Shown piece after piece: positions 52,193-62,064 of a stretch of 64,000 nucleotides of DNA (position 1 is the stretch's first letter; every line of letters begins with the position of its first letter). This DNA comes from Tamlana flava (GTDB lineage: Bacteria > Bacteroidota > Bacteroidia > Flavobacteriales > Flavobacteriaceae): contig NZ_JBGGTX010000004.1 of the NCBI RefSeq assembly GCF_041287255.1, positions 62,001-126,000 of the forward strand, in the 5' to 3' direction. A model generated the notes under the pieces. That model saw only the letters and a program-made list of their open reading frames with translations, had not been told where the DNA came from and searched no databases. The translations under genes and the position numbers were made by a program.

Positions 52193-54955
52193 TTATTTTA
52201 CAACTAACTTAGTAGTTTCTTTGTTATCAATTTTTACTAAATATAATCCAGAATTTAAATCTTGATTGATGTCTATTTTGCCGGCACTAGGTGTAAAGTC
52301 TTGATTTAAGATTTCTTTTCCTAAAAGGCTATACACTTTAACATTTACTGAACCATTAACATTTGCAGACTTTAATTGAATGGTAAAGTCGCCACTATTT
52401 GATGGGTTAGGATATAAGCTGAACGAGCGTGCTTCAAAATCTTTAACACTTAAAGATGGAACAGCATATATTTCTAAATGATCTATGAAAAGGACATCTG
52501 TATCTAATCCGACTTCTGGTGAATCACAAGACATGATAAGTAAGTTTACAGGGCCAGTAGCCGCAGGTCCTGCTACAATCGTTTGGTCAAATTGAACCCA
52601 ACCTTCACCTGTTGGAATGCCTACAAGAAATTGGTTGGTGCCACCATTACTATCGGTATCTTCTTTATTCCAAACATCGTTCGGTAATACAATATTAAAG
52701 ACATCACTATTGGCCGCTTGTTCATTTTTAAATTTAGCTAAAATTCTATAACCCATTCCAGGTATAATAGCTGTGGCCGATTCAAAATATAACGCACCTC
52801 CATTAGGATAGCAGTCACCTTTTAAATACATACTACCAGTTAAATCATCACAGGCATCTTCACTAGACATTGGTTCAAAAGGAGTCCAACCTCTATTCCA
52901 ACCGGTCTGTGCAGCAAAATCGCCACCCATTGATGGATTTGAAACTAAGTTTGGTGTTTCCATAGTAGGCATAAAACATTCTTCTACAAAATTAACTGTA
53001 TATGTATTAGTAGTTGATTCATCTTCTGCAGTCACCTCAATAGTAGCCGTACCAGTTCCACCACTAATGGCAATGGCTTCATCTACTCCATCGGTGGCAG
53101 GGTTGCCATTTATAGTAAAGGATGCACCTGCATCATTTCTAGTAGCATTTACGTTTACACTAGTTGTACCGTTAGGCACACTTACACCGTATGATGTCGT
53201 GCCCGCTGAAAAACCAGGAATTAGGCTTCCTAGAGAAACTGATATATCTGATAAATCTGCATCAGAAGAAACACTATTTACTGTTAAGGATTGCATTACA
53301 TCTGTTGCTGCATTGAAAATAGCATCACCAGCTTGAGAAGCAATAATATTACATGTTCCTTCACCCACTATAGTTACCGTATTTCCTGAAACGGTTGCTA
53401 CAGTTGGGTCAGAGCTTGAAAATGATACAGTTAAATTTGAACTTGAAGTGGCCGTTAAATTGAAGTCAGCATCTCCTATAGCTTTTATAGGAAGAGGACC
53501 ATCAAAGGTAATACATTGGTCTAATAAAATTCCTGAATATTGGGCAGAAACAGTACCCGAATCCATTACGCCATTATAAATATTGAATTCATAAATTAAA
53601 CCTTCCCATGTTGGATCACCCCAAGCATCAGATCCCTTGCCAAGAAATGACTGTGCCGAGTCAATAGTAAATCCATTATTATTTGGAACTTGACTAAGAA
53701 GAGCCCCATCACGGTATACGGTTATATGGGTTGACGTTAATATTGCTACAATATGATGCACATTACCATCATTATGATTTACAGCGTTATTAAAAATTTC
53801 TTGGCCGTCATAAGAACAACGAAATTCAGTATTCCATTGACTTAATCCCGTAAAAAATGCATCAGTTCCACCATCACCACCAAAGTAAGACGACCATCTC
53901 CAACCAGTATTGGAACCAGTATAGTCTTGAAATATGTATTCCATTGTAATAGCAGAATAGGAATTTAGATCTAATGCTGCACCATCAAAAGATAAATAAT
54001 CTCCATTAGAATCTAATTTTAATGCACCACATTGAATGGATGGCGTGCCATTTTCTATTCCATCTACGGAATTTGTACCGTCTGAATAATCAGTTTCAAA
54101 ATCATAAGAATGCATTTTTGTAAGAACCTTAAAGAATAAACTATAATTTTTTAAAGTACCATCTTCAGCTTCTACCTCAATAGTAGTGGAGCCTTCACCA
54201 TCAGTAATGTCAATATCACCAGTACCAGAAAGTATACTTGCACCATCATCTTCCAATGTTGGAGCAACATTTACAGATAATGTTCCTTCTGGAATACTTA
54301 CAAAATAAGATGTTACATTTGAGCTAAGAGGAGCAGCCTGTTCTCCAACAGATAAACCTAAAGAGGAAAGATTGGCATTAGAACTAAGACTAGAGTATGT
54401 TAACGTAACATTATCGAAACCTGCCCAAGCATCCCCTGGGGCGATATTATCTATTTCTATACCTAACATAGATCCAACAGGAGCAGCAATTCCATCTGCA
54501 ATAACCTGTAAACCATCATATGCGAAGCCTGTATAGGCTGTGCCCAGTGTTGTTCTAGTTAATCCCGCGTCATCACTGTAAAATAATCTTACTGAAAAAC
54601 CAGAGCCAGTAGCCCAGATATCCCAAGCCCAACCTAGTGTTAAAGTATAAATTTCTCCTTCTGCCACAGGATGGGCTGTTAGGTTCCAAACGGCAGGATC
54701 TTGACTTTTGATAAAGGCAGTCCAAATTGTAGCTCCGAAGGGTTCTTCAACTCCAGAGTCTAATGCTGGCGTATCACTGTTCCATCCTGGAACACTCTCC
54801 CAATTGGTTTGCTTAACAGTACCTGGAAGTTGAAAATCACCGTTTTCAACAGTAATTGATGTTTGTGCATTTAGTAACGTAGTGCTTGATAAAAAGCAAG
54901 CCACGGCCGTTACTTTCAATAGATTTTTAACAAATCTTTGTAGTTTTTGTTTCAT
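52193..54955 (-). CDS. Large secreted LamG/cadherin-like/CBM-like protein, type A T9SS substrate
   Basis: A 920-residue protein with a signal peptide ending near LLNAQT. Domains in order: a galactose-binding-like beta-sandwich (about 32-190), a cadherin-like beta-sandwich repeat (about 195-275), a LamG/concanavalin-like domain (about 290-475), a short Ig-like segment (about 480-555), a second cadherin-like repeat (about 560-650), a CBM-like domain (about 660-835) and a type A T9SS tail (SLYPNPSNSGDF, ending TTKLVVK). No catalytic motif is visible, so surface glycan binding is the likely role. It shares its last three modules with the protein at 60217. HTCS-type and AraR-type sites lie upstream. 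Confidence 0.85.
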   Translation of the reverse strand: MKQKLQRFVKNLLKVTAVACFLSSTTLLNAQTSITVENGDFQLPGTVKQTNWESVPGWNSDTPALDSGVEEPFGATIWTAFIKSQDPAVWNLTAHPVAEGEIYTLTLGWAWDIWATGSGFSVRLFYSDDAGLTRTTLGTAYTGFAYDGLQVIADGIAAPVGSMLGIEIDNIAPGDAWAGFDNVTLTYSSLSSNANLSSLGLSVGEQAAPLSSNVTSYFVSIPEGTLSVNVAPTLEDDGASILSGTGDIDITDGEGSTTIEVEAEDGTLKNYSLFFKVLTKMHSYDFETDYSDGTNSVDGIENGTPSIQCGALKLDSNGDYLSFDGAALDLNSYSAITMEYIFQDYTGSNTGWRWSSYFGGDGGTDAFFTGLSQWNTEFRCSYDGQEIFNNAVNHNDGNVHHIVAILTSTHITVYRDGALLSQVPNNNGFTIDSAQSFLGKGSDAWGDPTWEGLIYEFNIYNGVMDSGTVSAQYSGILLDQCITFDGPLPIKAIGDADFNLTATSSSNLTVSFSSSDPTVATVSGNTVTIVGEGTCNIIASQAGDAIFNAATDVMQSLTVNSVSSDADLSDISVSLGSLIPGFSAGTTSYGVSVPNGTTSVNVNATRNDAGASFTINGNPATDGVDEAIAISGGTGTATIEVTAEDESTTNTYTVNFVEECFMPTMETPNLVSNPSMGGDFAAQTGWNRGWTPFEPMSSEDACDDLTGSMYLKGDCYPNGGALYFESATAIIPGMGYRILAKFKNEQAANSDVFNIVLPNDVWNKEDTDSNGGTNQFLVGIPTGEGWVQFDQTIVAGPAATGPVNLLIMSCDSPEVGLDTDVLFIDHLEIYAVPSLSVKDFEARSFSLYPNPSNSGDFTIQLKSANVNGSVNVKVYSLLGKEILNQDFTPSAGKIDINQDLNSGLYLVKIDNKETTKLVVK

Positions 54956-54985
54956 GTCTTTTAAGTTTTAGATTAGTTTAATTTA

Positions 54986-55004
54986 AAGTGTGTAAATAAC
55001 ACTT
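54986..55004. promoter_or_regulatory. Candidate AraR operator 7 (gene at 52193-54955)
   Basis: AAGTGT, seven bases (GTAAATA), ACACTT: both half-sites perfect. It lies 30 bases upstream of the start codon and just downstream of the proposed -7 element. Confidence 0.72.
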
Positions 55005-55007
55005 GTT

Positions 55008-55053
55008 TAAATTTAGGATAGTGCGCTAGTTTAATAGGGGGATAAAATGTCTA
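55008..55053 (-). promoter_or_regulatory. HTCS-type box and -7 element of the gene at 52193-54955
   Basis: On the minus strand TAGACATTTTATCCCCC (55053-55037) is followed 22 bases on by TAAATTTA (55015-55008), a 7 of 8 match to the -7 element. A distal partner 22 bases upstream is not clear. The region 55054-55191 beyond it holds nothing else I recognise. Confidence 0.55.
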
Positions 55054-55191
55054 AATGATTAAGAAAAGTTAAATTTTATGAAATAGACTACATTTTGAAT
55101 TGAAGATTTCGTTGAAGTTTAAACATTTTAGGATTAAATTCATTTGCAAATATTTTGCTTGATGCTAATTTTCAGGATATTAATGGCTAAA

Positions 55192-55208
55192 TGGACAATT
55201 TGTACCCT
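55192..55208 (+). promoter_or_regulatory. Single HTCS-type box pointing to a terminator
   Basis: TGGACAATTTGTACCCT matches the consensus at almost all positions. No second copy is found at 22 bases on either side. TAGATTTT at 55238-55245 is a weak -7 candidate. No plus-strand gene follows before the hairpin at 55326. Confidence 0.45.
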
Positions 55209-55325
55209 GTTTACACCTCTTGTTTTTACAAAAAAATTAGATTTTAGCCTTTAAATAAAAATCGACGAATTATTAAGGCTGCAAAAATTAAGTAACAGCG
55301 TTTAATTTACTTTGGTTATAGAGAC

Positions 55326-55356
55326 AAAAAAACCAGTTAATTTATAACTGGTTTTT
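55326..55356 (-). terminator. Terminator of the GH2 gene
   Basis: AAAAACCAGTT (55328-55338) pairs with AACTGGTTTTT (55346-55356), extended by TTA/TAA in the loop. It lies about 25 bases after the GH2 stop and could work in both directions. Confidence 0.88.
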
Positions 55357-55380
55357 CCATTTAATTTATGATTTAGTCGA

Positions 55381-58300
55381 TTATTTAACCATTAACTTTT
55401 TGGTTTCTTTATTGTCAATTTGCACAAAATACAGTCCAGAGTTTAAATTTTGGTTTACTTCAATTCTATTGGAAATGGGTGTAAAATCATCATTTAAAAC
55501 TACTTTACCTAAAATGTTGTAAACTTTTATATTTACCGAATTATGTATATAAGTTGGGTTTAATTGTATGCTAAAATAACCTTCTTTTGAAGGGTTAGGA
55601 AACAATTTAAAACTTTCGGTTTCTAAATCATTAGCACTTAATGCATTTAAATAAATATTGGCATTTGTTGAGATTGTTCCAGAGTCCATCACGCCTTTAT
55701 AAATATTGAATTCATCAATAGAGCCAATCCATGTTGCATCGCTGGTATATCCACCTTTGCATAAATAGGCCAAATTATTACTTAAAAATTGAATTGAGTT
55801 ATGATTAGCCAGTAGTCGTTGTCCTGCCAAAACACCATTAATGTACCAAGTAATGGCATCATTAGTCAAGGTGCTTACTAAATGATATCTTGAGCCGTCA
55901 TCTAACAGTGTGCTGTTAACCCTTGTTTCAAAATCCCAAGGATTGGTAGTGTTACCACATGAAATGGCCGCGCTACTATTACCACCGTTTACCAATGTTG
56001 TGTAATAGTGGTCTGTCCCAAATGTGCCAACCGTGTTGCCAAAATAACTTAGCATAGTAAATGCTGCGTTACCATTACCCGCATTAACTTTGGCCTCTAT
56101 TGTAATTGAAGGAAATTTATTTATTTCAATTATTCCTCCCGGAAGACTTATATAATCCCCCTGATTGCTTGCATGATAATATCCGTCGGCTATTTCTCCA
56201 TTTATAATTGTTCCGTGTGCGGTTCCTACTGCATCGTTTGCCGTGCCATCATTAAAAGGGTAGGAGTGCATTAGCGTTAAATCGTCTACATCTACAATAT
56301 AATTAATGGCATAATCGATAGATTCAAGACCGTCTTGTGAAGTTACCGTCACTAAAAGAGTGCCATGGTCTGAAACATTCACGGTCCCAATTCCCGAAAG
56401 TATGGCATTAGTGTCTTCGGTTTCAGCACTAATAATGACCGAAGTGGTGCCTACAGGTAAAAATATATGATGCTCCTCCAATATGGGGTCAAGGTTTTCA
56501 GAATAGGCCAGTCCATCAGAAACAGATAGGCTTGTCAACTTTAAATTGCTTCGAGGGAAGGAAGGAACATAAGTACCACCAGTTATTTTACCATGATGGT
56601 TGTTGGTCATATCAACCGCTTGGGCTGAGTTGGGAAGGTCAAAGTGCCAATAGGCTATTAAATTGGCTTCATCGCCGTTTAGCACCTCTAAAGCGTTATT
56701 CTCTATGGTTTGTTGGGTAAGGGCAACATTCCAAACACGTACTTCATCTATTATGCCTTTAAAAGCCCGGTCGCTACTGGAATTATCAAAACCGATATAC
56801 ACATTACTTGCAGCATAATCAACGGCAACATTGATGTCATTTTGTGAAGTTTCAATGCCATCCAAATAAATTCGACGCGAATTATTTTCTACCACAAATG
56901 CCACGTGGTGCCAAACATCTGGGGCTGCATAACCCGCATTAATACCATTCCAATCGGCCGATTCATTACTCATTCCAATAATTTCATTATTGTCTAGGTA
57001 TTGAATGCCTCCATTATCATTATTTATAGGATTACGACCAAAAAATAGTCCCGAACGCAAATTCTGAGATCCATCTGGTTTAAACCAAAGTTCCATGGTA
57101 AAAGGCAAAGATTTTAGGTTTAACCCTGAAATTTGAACATTACTACTGTAGCCATTTCCACCAGGCAATTTCATCGCATAATTGGTGCCGTCAACTTCTA
57201 AAATATTAAGATTGTATGTTTTGCTGGCATTGCCATCTTTTGAGGTACAGACCAAACTTACATTGGCAACACCGTTAACTAGGGTTGCCGTGCCATTTCC
57301 CTGAACGGTTGCTTCAGTTGCATTGGGTATTCCGGTTATGTCAATTGAAGTTGTTCCTTGCGCCACATATACCGTATAATCTGTAATTTCTGGGTCGAAA
57401 ATAGGGTCTAAAGCTGATACCGATAAATCTATATCTTGTAGCGTAGCATCCATTAGAGCAGCCGATCCAACTGTTAAAGTTATGTCCCCACCGCTTTTAT
57501 TGCTTTTTACAACTACCAGGGCACGACCTTTCCAAGTTTTTCTACTAGTAGCTTTATAGCGATCGGTATCTTTTAAGTCGGCATTGTCAACACCAATAAT
57601 TTCACCAGCACCTTCAACATTAAAAACTAATTTTTGATCCTCATCGGGTTGAATATTACCTTCTGCATCGGTTAATTCAACCGTAAAAAATACCAAATCT
57701 TGCCCATCTGCCTCAATAGTGTTTCTGTCAGCTGTAATTCTAATTTGTGTGGCTTCGCCGGAAGTTTTAAGAATCATTTCCTCTACTTCAACGCCTCCTT
57801 CAACACCCACGGCTTTTAATGTTCCTGGTTGGTATGGAATGTTGAATGTAGCTTTGAACTGTTGATTATATCCTGTATTTGCCTGACCAACTTGTACATC
57901 ATTCAAGTACAATCTCACTTGTGGGTATTTAGAATATACTTCCACATCAATGTTCATACCTTCATAACCAGGCCAGCTCCAACTTTCCCATGTGGGCCAA
58001 ACAGACCAAAGCGTCTCAAATATTTGCCTACCATCCAAAGGATTGGGTTCCTTTACGGCCATATACAATTTTCGGGTATCATTATAAAGCATTTCACGAT
58101 AGTAGGAGATGGGCTTTCTATGGCCAATGAGGTCAATATCTCCACAATAGGCACCGTGCCATGGAAAGTGGTTGGCCTCCCAATGTTCGCCAGGTGTATC
58201 TCCGGTGTAATAGTAACGACCAATACCTGATTCACCTAAGTAATCCATGGCTGTCCAAACAAAATCGCCTAAAATATAACTGTGCTGTTGGGACATATTC

Positions 58301-59868
58301 CAGTTGTAAAAAGCATCCCTTGGGTAGGATTCGGACTGAAAAATGATTCTATCGGGAACTCGTGCATGATCGGATTCCGCTTCATGCATTTGATAGTTGT
58401 AGCCACAAACATCGTGTTCCGCCATCAAGGGGTCAAATATTTCCCAACCTTGTCCCCATGTGGTCATGGCGGAGGTAACAGGTCGGGTGTCGTCAATCTG
58501 TTTCACGGCATTAGATAGCATTCTTGCCGTATTTACAGCATCAGGTGAGGTGCGCTCAATAATTTCATTCCCAATACTCCACATGATGATAGATGGATGG
58601 TTTTGGTCGCGGCGTACCATATCTTGTACATCGTTCACAGCCCAAGCATCAAAAAAACGGGCATAGTCATAAGGGGTTTTGTTTACTCGCCAACCATCAA
58701 AAGATTCATCAATGACCAACAAACCAATACGGTCACAGGCATCCAAAAAGGCCTCAGATGGTGGATTGTGTGAGGTACGAACGGCATTAAACCCTGCATC
58801 TTTTAATAGTTGCACACGTCGTTCTTCAGCTCTGTTGTAGGCAGCAGCTCCCAAACACCCATTATCGTGGTGTACGTTTCCACCACTAATCAGTACGGGC
58901 TTGCCATTCAGTAAAAAACCGTTTTCTGCACTAAAATCAATGGAGCGGATGCCAAAAGTATGTTCCGATTCATCAATAACAGTGCTATTTTGTTTTACCT
59001 GAACAATAGCTTCATATAAACTGGGAGTGTCTGGCGACCATAATGATGGGTTTGAGACCTGGATGTTTTGTTCAATGGTCTGCTCTGAATTAGCTCCTAA
59101 AGATATATTGGTTTGGGCACTGCCCTCCCCAATAATTTGCGTAAATAAATCAATAATTTGTGTGCTATTGGTAATGTTTTTAACAGTTGTCTTGATATTA
59201 ACAGCGGCTTGTGATGTGTTAGCTGCTGGAGTTGTAATGACCGTTCCCCAATTAGGGACATGCACGGAACCTTTGGAAAACAGCCAAACATTTCTGTAAA
59301 TACCTGAGCCACTGTACCATCTGCTGTTTTTATGTTGTGAATTATCCACACGAACAGAAATGGTATTATCACCAGACATATTCAAGTGTGGCGTTAAATC
59401 ATAACTAAAGGAAGAGTAACCGTAAGGGCGATTGCCCAAATGAAAGCCATTGATGTATACATCGGAATTCATATAAACGCCTTCAAAATAGACAATAATC
59501 TGTCTATTATGCCATTCTACGGGAACTTCAAAATGTTTTTGGTACCAAGCAACTCCGGCAGGAAAGTAGCCACCGTCATTTCCCATGGGGTTGCCTGCAG
59601 ATGGTACACTCTCAATACTATAATCGTGAGGTAAATCCAATTGGCGCCAAGCATCATCACTTATAGGTGTTTCTTCATTAATTTGAAAATCGCCCAGTTG
59701 AAACTTCCAATCAAAGTTGAAAAGTTGTTTCCATTCCGTATCAGTGTTTTGTACTGGGCTTGTGCTGACAGTAATTTGAGTTGCTGGCAAATTAGAGTTT
59801 TGCCCTTGCATCATTAAACAAATTGTGAAAGCCAATAGGTAAACAAGTCGCGATTTTTCTTTTTTCAT
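55381..59868 (-). CDS. Very large secreted GH2 glycosidase with cadherin-like and LamG modules, type A T9SS substrate
   Basis: About 1495 residues from the ATG at 59868 (MKKEKSR, a normal signal peptide start, preferred over ATG 59886). GH2 sugar-binding domain (about 45-195), Ig-like domain (about 200-300) and TIM barrel (about 305-600) with acid/base Glu435 (WSIGNEIIE) and nucleophile Glu513 (IFQSESYPR). DUF4982-like and Ig-like domains follow (about 620-815), then cadherin-like repeat, LamG, cadherin-like repeat, LamG, and a T9SS tail (FPNPSKEG, ending TKKLMVK). Beta-galactosidase is the commonest activity of this GH2 type; others occur. T9SS export with two LamG modules suggests action on polymer at the surface. 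Confidence 0.92.
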   Translation of the reverse strand: MKKEKSRLVYLLAFTICLMMQGQNSNLPATQITVSTSPVQNTDTEWKQLFNFDWKFQLGDFQINEETPISDDAWRQLDLPHDYSIESVPSAGNPMGNDGGYFPAGVAWYQKHFEVPVEWHNRQIIVYFEGVYMNSDVYINGFHLGNRPYGYSSFSYDLTPHLNMSGDNTISVRVDNSQHKNSRWYSGSGIYRNVWLFSKGSVHVPNWGTVITTPAANTSQAAVNIKTTVKNITNSTQIIDLFTQIIGEGSAQTNISLGANSEQTIEQNIQVSNPSLWSPDTPSLYEAIVQVKQNSTVIDESEHTFGIRSIDFSAENGFLLNGKPVLISGGNVHHDNGCLGAAAYNRAEERRVQLLKDAGFNAVRTSHNPPSEAFLDACDRIGLLVIDESFDGWRVNKTPYDYARFFDAWAVNDVQDMVRRDQNHPSIIMWSIGNEIIERTSPDAVNTARMLSNAVKQIDDTRPVTSAMTTWGQGWEIFDPLMAEHDVCGYNYQMHEAESDHARVPDRIIFQSESYPRDAFYNWNMSQQHSYILGDFVWTAMDYLGESGIGRYYYTGDTPGEHWEANHFPWHGAYCGDIDLIGHRKPISYYREMLYNDTRKLYMAVKEPNPLDGRQIFETLWSVWPTWESWSWPGYEGMNIDVEVYSKYPQVRLYLNDVQVGQANTGYNQQFKATFNIPYQPGTLKAVGVEGGVEVEEMILKTSGEATQIRITADRNTIEADGQDLVFFTVELTDAEGNIQPDEDQKLVFNVEGAGEIIGVDNADLKDTDRYKATSRKTWKGRALVVVKSNKSGGDITLTVGSAALMDATLQDIDLSVSALDPIFDPEITDYTVYVAQGTTSIDITGIPNATEATVQGNGTATLVNGVANVSLVCTSKDGNASKTYNLNILEVDGTNYAMKLPGGNGYSSNVQISGLNLKSLPFTMELWFKPDGSQNLRSGLFFGRNPINNDNGGIQYLDNNEIIGMSNESADWNGINAGYAAPDVWHHVAFVVENNSRRIYLDGIETSQNDINVAVDYAASNVYIGFDNSSSDRAFKGIIDEVRVWNVALTQQTIENNALEVLNGDEANLIAYWHFDLPNSAQAVDMTNNHHGKITGGTYVPSFPRSNLKLTSLSVSDGLAYSENLDPILEEHHIFLPVGTTSVIISAETEDTNAILSGIGTVNVSDHGTLLVTVTSQDGLESIDYAINYIVDVDDLTLMHSYPFNDGTANDAVGTAHGTIINGEIADGYYHASNQGDYISLPGGIIEINKFPSITIEAKVNAGNGNAAFTMLSYFGNTVGTFGTDHYYTTLVNGGNSSAAISCGNTTNPWDFETRVNSTLLDDGSRYHLVSTLTNDAITWYINGVLAGQRLLANHNSIQFLSNNLAYLCKGGYTSDATWIGSIDEFNIYKGVMDSGTISTNANIYLNALSANDLETESFKLFPNPSKEGYFSIQLNPTYIHNSVNIKVYNILGKVVLNDDFTPISNRIEVNQNLNSGLYFVQIDNKETKKLMVK

Positions 59869-59940
59869 TTTGTTTCTTCTTGGCAATCTTTCAGAGTAAA
59901 TTTGAAAATAACGTGGAAAGGAATATATTCATTAAGTTAC

Positions 59941-60087
59941 CTAAAGAATGGCCTTTAAGGTTACCCAATCATTATCAGTTTTAACTTTCACAATGGCTAT
60001 GCCTTGAAAATAGTTTAACGGTACTTTCCTTGATTTCGCTTTAAGGCTAATCACTTTTTGACCATAAATATTAAATATTTCTCTTAT
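59941..60087 (-). pseudogene. Remnant of a T9SS type A sorting domain
   Basis: On the minus strand, 48 codons from 60087 to the TAG at 59943-59941 read like the end of a T9SS tail: EIFNIYGQKVISL, NYFQGIAIVKVKT and a basic-hydrophobic finish. There is a TAA directly upstream in frame and no ATG or cargo domain. It lies in the region upstream of the GH2 gene and appears to be what is left of a deleted secreted-protein gene. Confidence 0.7.
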
Positions 60088-60111
60088 TTACCAATAATTT
60101 TTTAGTTGAAA

Positions 60112-60142
60112 AAAATCCCCGACGTTAAACATCGGGGATTTT
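60112..60142 (-). terminator. Terminator of the LamG/T9SS gene at 60217-61992
   Basis: AATCCCCGACGTT (60114-60126) pairs with AACATCGGGGATT (60128-60140) with one mismatch; flanking A-run and TTTT. It lies about 75 bases after the minus-strand stop. Confidence 0.85.
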
Positions 60143-60216
60143 GTTTTAAAAACAAATTATAGGGATTTAAATAAATTGTTTTGGGAAGTTGCTATTAATC
60201 AGTTTAGTCTAAAGGT

Positions 60217-61992
60217 TTACTTCACTACCAACTTAGCAGTAGCTTTATCATTTACCTTAACGATATAAAGTCCTGCATTCAATTCGTGGTTTACTTCAAT
60301 AGTTTTAGCGTTTGCAAAATCTTTGTTAAGTACTTCTTTGCCTAAAATACTGTAAACTTTTACATTTACAGAACCTTCAAATGAATTAACAGCAATTTTG
60401 AATGAATCTCCGTTTGATGGATTAGGGAACACTCTAAATGTAGTAGCTTCAAAATCATTTGTACTTAAAGTACTAAGATCATATACTTCAAAATGGTCAA
60501 AATACAGGAAGTCTGTTTCAAACCCTGCATCGGCAGAATCACACGACATAATTAGGAAAAATACATTTCCAGCTGCATTAGGTCCAGATACGATTGTTTG
60601 GTCAAATGTTTGCCAACCAGTACCTGTTGGAATACCAACAAGAAATTGGTCTGTGCTTCCATTGGAATCAGTATCTTCTAAATCCCATGATCCATTTGGA
60701 AGTACAAAATTAAATACATCGCTGCTGGCTGCTGTTTCATTTTTAACTTTTGCTAGGATTCTGTAGCTTGTGTTTGGTTTAATGGCAACACCAGAATCCC
60801 ATACTAATACACCTCCTTGTTGATAACAGCTTCCTTTTAAATACATACTGCCGAAAGAGGAACCACAAGCATCTTCAGTATCACTTTTTGGGTCAAAAAG
60901 GGTCCATCCTTCATCAAAACCAGTTTGGGCAGCAAAAGGACCAATCATTGACGGATTAGCAACCATGTTTCCTGTTGGGTAGGTAGGTGTATAACAATCA
61001 GTATTCATAGTAATGGTATATGTTTGAGTTGTTACACCATCAGCAGCAGTTACCACAACATCTGTTGAACCTGCATCGTCAGTAAGCGTAATGGTACCAG
61101 TGCCTGAAGTAATATTGGCACCTGCAACTACTGTGGTTCCATCAATATCAACAGAAGGCGTGCCAGGATCTACTAAAATAGCGTAGCTAGTAATGTTGCT
61201 ATCAAATGCTGGGAATAAAGTTCCGGTACTATAGGACAATGAAGCTAATTTAGCATTTGATTCGTCTAAGTAACCAGCTGCTCTAACAGCTGCAGTACCT
61301 GCATCCATCTCACCGTCATAAATATTAAATTCAAAAATTTTACCTTGCCATGTCGCATCTGCTGCCCAAGCATCAGATCCCTTTCCAAGGTAGGCAAGAT
61401 CTACACCAATATTAAAGGTATCAGCCCATGTAACAGGTTGAGCATCTTCCGTAAATATTTCAACACCATCAAGATACATTTTAAGACCTGTACCACTCAA
61501 TACAGTCACCATATGATGTTTCAAACCATCGTTAGTGCCCTGTTGTCTGTTTGCTATCTTTAATGTTTCCCTGTTGTAATTCGACCAAACTTCACCATTC
61601 CACATGGCGCAAGTATTATATAAAGCGTTATAGCCATCGTCATTACCAAAATAACTAGTCCAAGCCCATTCCGGGTTTTGACCATTTGGGCTACTAAAAA
61701 CATACTCCATTGTAATGGCAGAGTAACTATTTAAATCTAGTTGAAAGCCATCAAATGACAAATAAGCTCCGTTACTATCTAATTGCAAAGCACCATCAGC
61801 TATATAGGCACCCCCAACTACCGTGGTTGTCATAAAAGGATCCACAGAGTCTTCTGTGTCTGTTTGAAAATCCCAGCTGTGCTTTAGTGTTTGGGCATTA
61901 ACGGTAAGGCCAAACGAAATCATAAGTAAAAACATTGATACGTAGGTGTAAAAATGTTTTTTTGTTGTTGTAACATGTAATTTTTCTTTCAT
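60217..61992 (-). CDS. Secreted LamG/cadherin-like/CBM-like protein, type A T9SS substrate
   Basis: A 591-residue protein with a signal peptide ending near TVNAQT. It has a LamG domain (about 35-245, LSFDGFQLDLNSYSAITMEYVF), a cadherin-like beta-sandwich repeat (about 250-330), a CBM-like domain (about 335-505, SMYLKGSCYQQGG and DQFLVGIPTGTGW) and a type A T9SS tail (VFPNPSNGD, ending TAKLVVK). It is a shorter paralogue of the protein at 52193, with long nearly identical phrases in the LamG and CBM-like parts. No catalytic residues are evident; binding of glycan at the cell surface is inferred. Confidence 0.86.
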   Translation of the reverse strand: MKEKLHVTTTKKHFYTYVSMFLLMISFGLTVNAQTLKHSWDFQTDTEDSVDPFMTTTVVGGAYIADGALQLDSNGAYLSFDGFQLDLNSYSAITMEYVFSSPNGQNPEWAWTSYFGNDDGYNALYNTCAMWNGEVWSNYNRETLKIANRQQGTNDGLKHHMVTVLSGTGLKMYLDGVEIFTEDAQPVTWADTFNIGVDLAYLGKGSDAWAADATWQGKIFEFNIYDGEMDAGTAAVRAAGYLDESNAKLASLSYSTGTLFPAFDSNITSYAILVDPGTPSVDIDGTTVVAGANITSGTGTITLTDDAGSTDVVVTAADGVTTQTYTITMNTDCYTPTYPTGNMVANPSMIGPFAAQTGFDEGWTLFDPKSDTEDACGSSFGSMYLKGSCYQQGGVLVWDSGVAIKPNTSYRILAKVKNETAASSDVFNFVLPNGSWDLEDTDSNGSTDQFLVGIPTGTGWQTFDQTIVSGPNAAGNVFFLIMSCDSADAGFETDFLYFDHFEVYDLSTLSTNDFEATTFRVFPNPSNGDSFKIAVNSFEGSVNVKVYSILGKEVLNKDFANAKTIEVNHELNAGLYIVKVNDKATAKLVVK

Positions 61993-62034
61993 GTCTTAAA
62001 AAAGTTTTAGTTAATAATTGTTTCAATATGCAAT

Positions 62035-62053
62035 AAGTGTTGGTAAAACACTT
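62035..62053. promoter_or_regulatory. Candidate AraR operator 8 (gene at 60217-61992)
   Basis: AAGTGT, seven bases (TGGTAAA), ACACTT: both half-sites perfect. In the direction of transcription it begins 12 bases after the -7 element, as at 49355. Confidence 0.72.
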
Positions 62054-62064
62054 TAAAGTAAATG

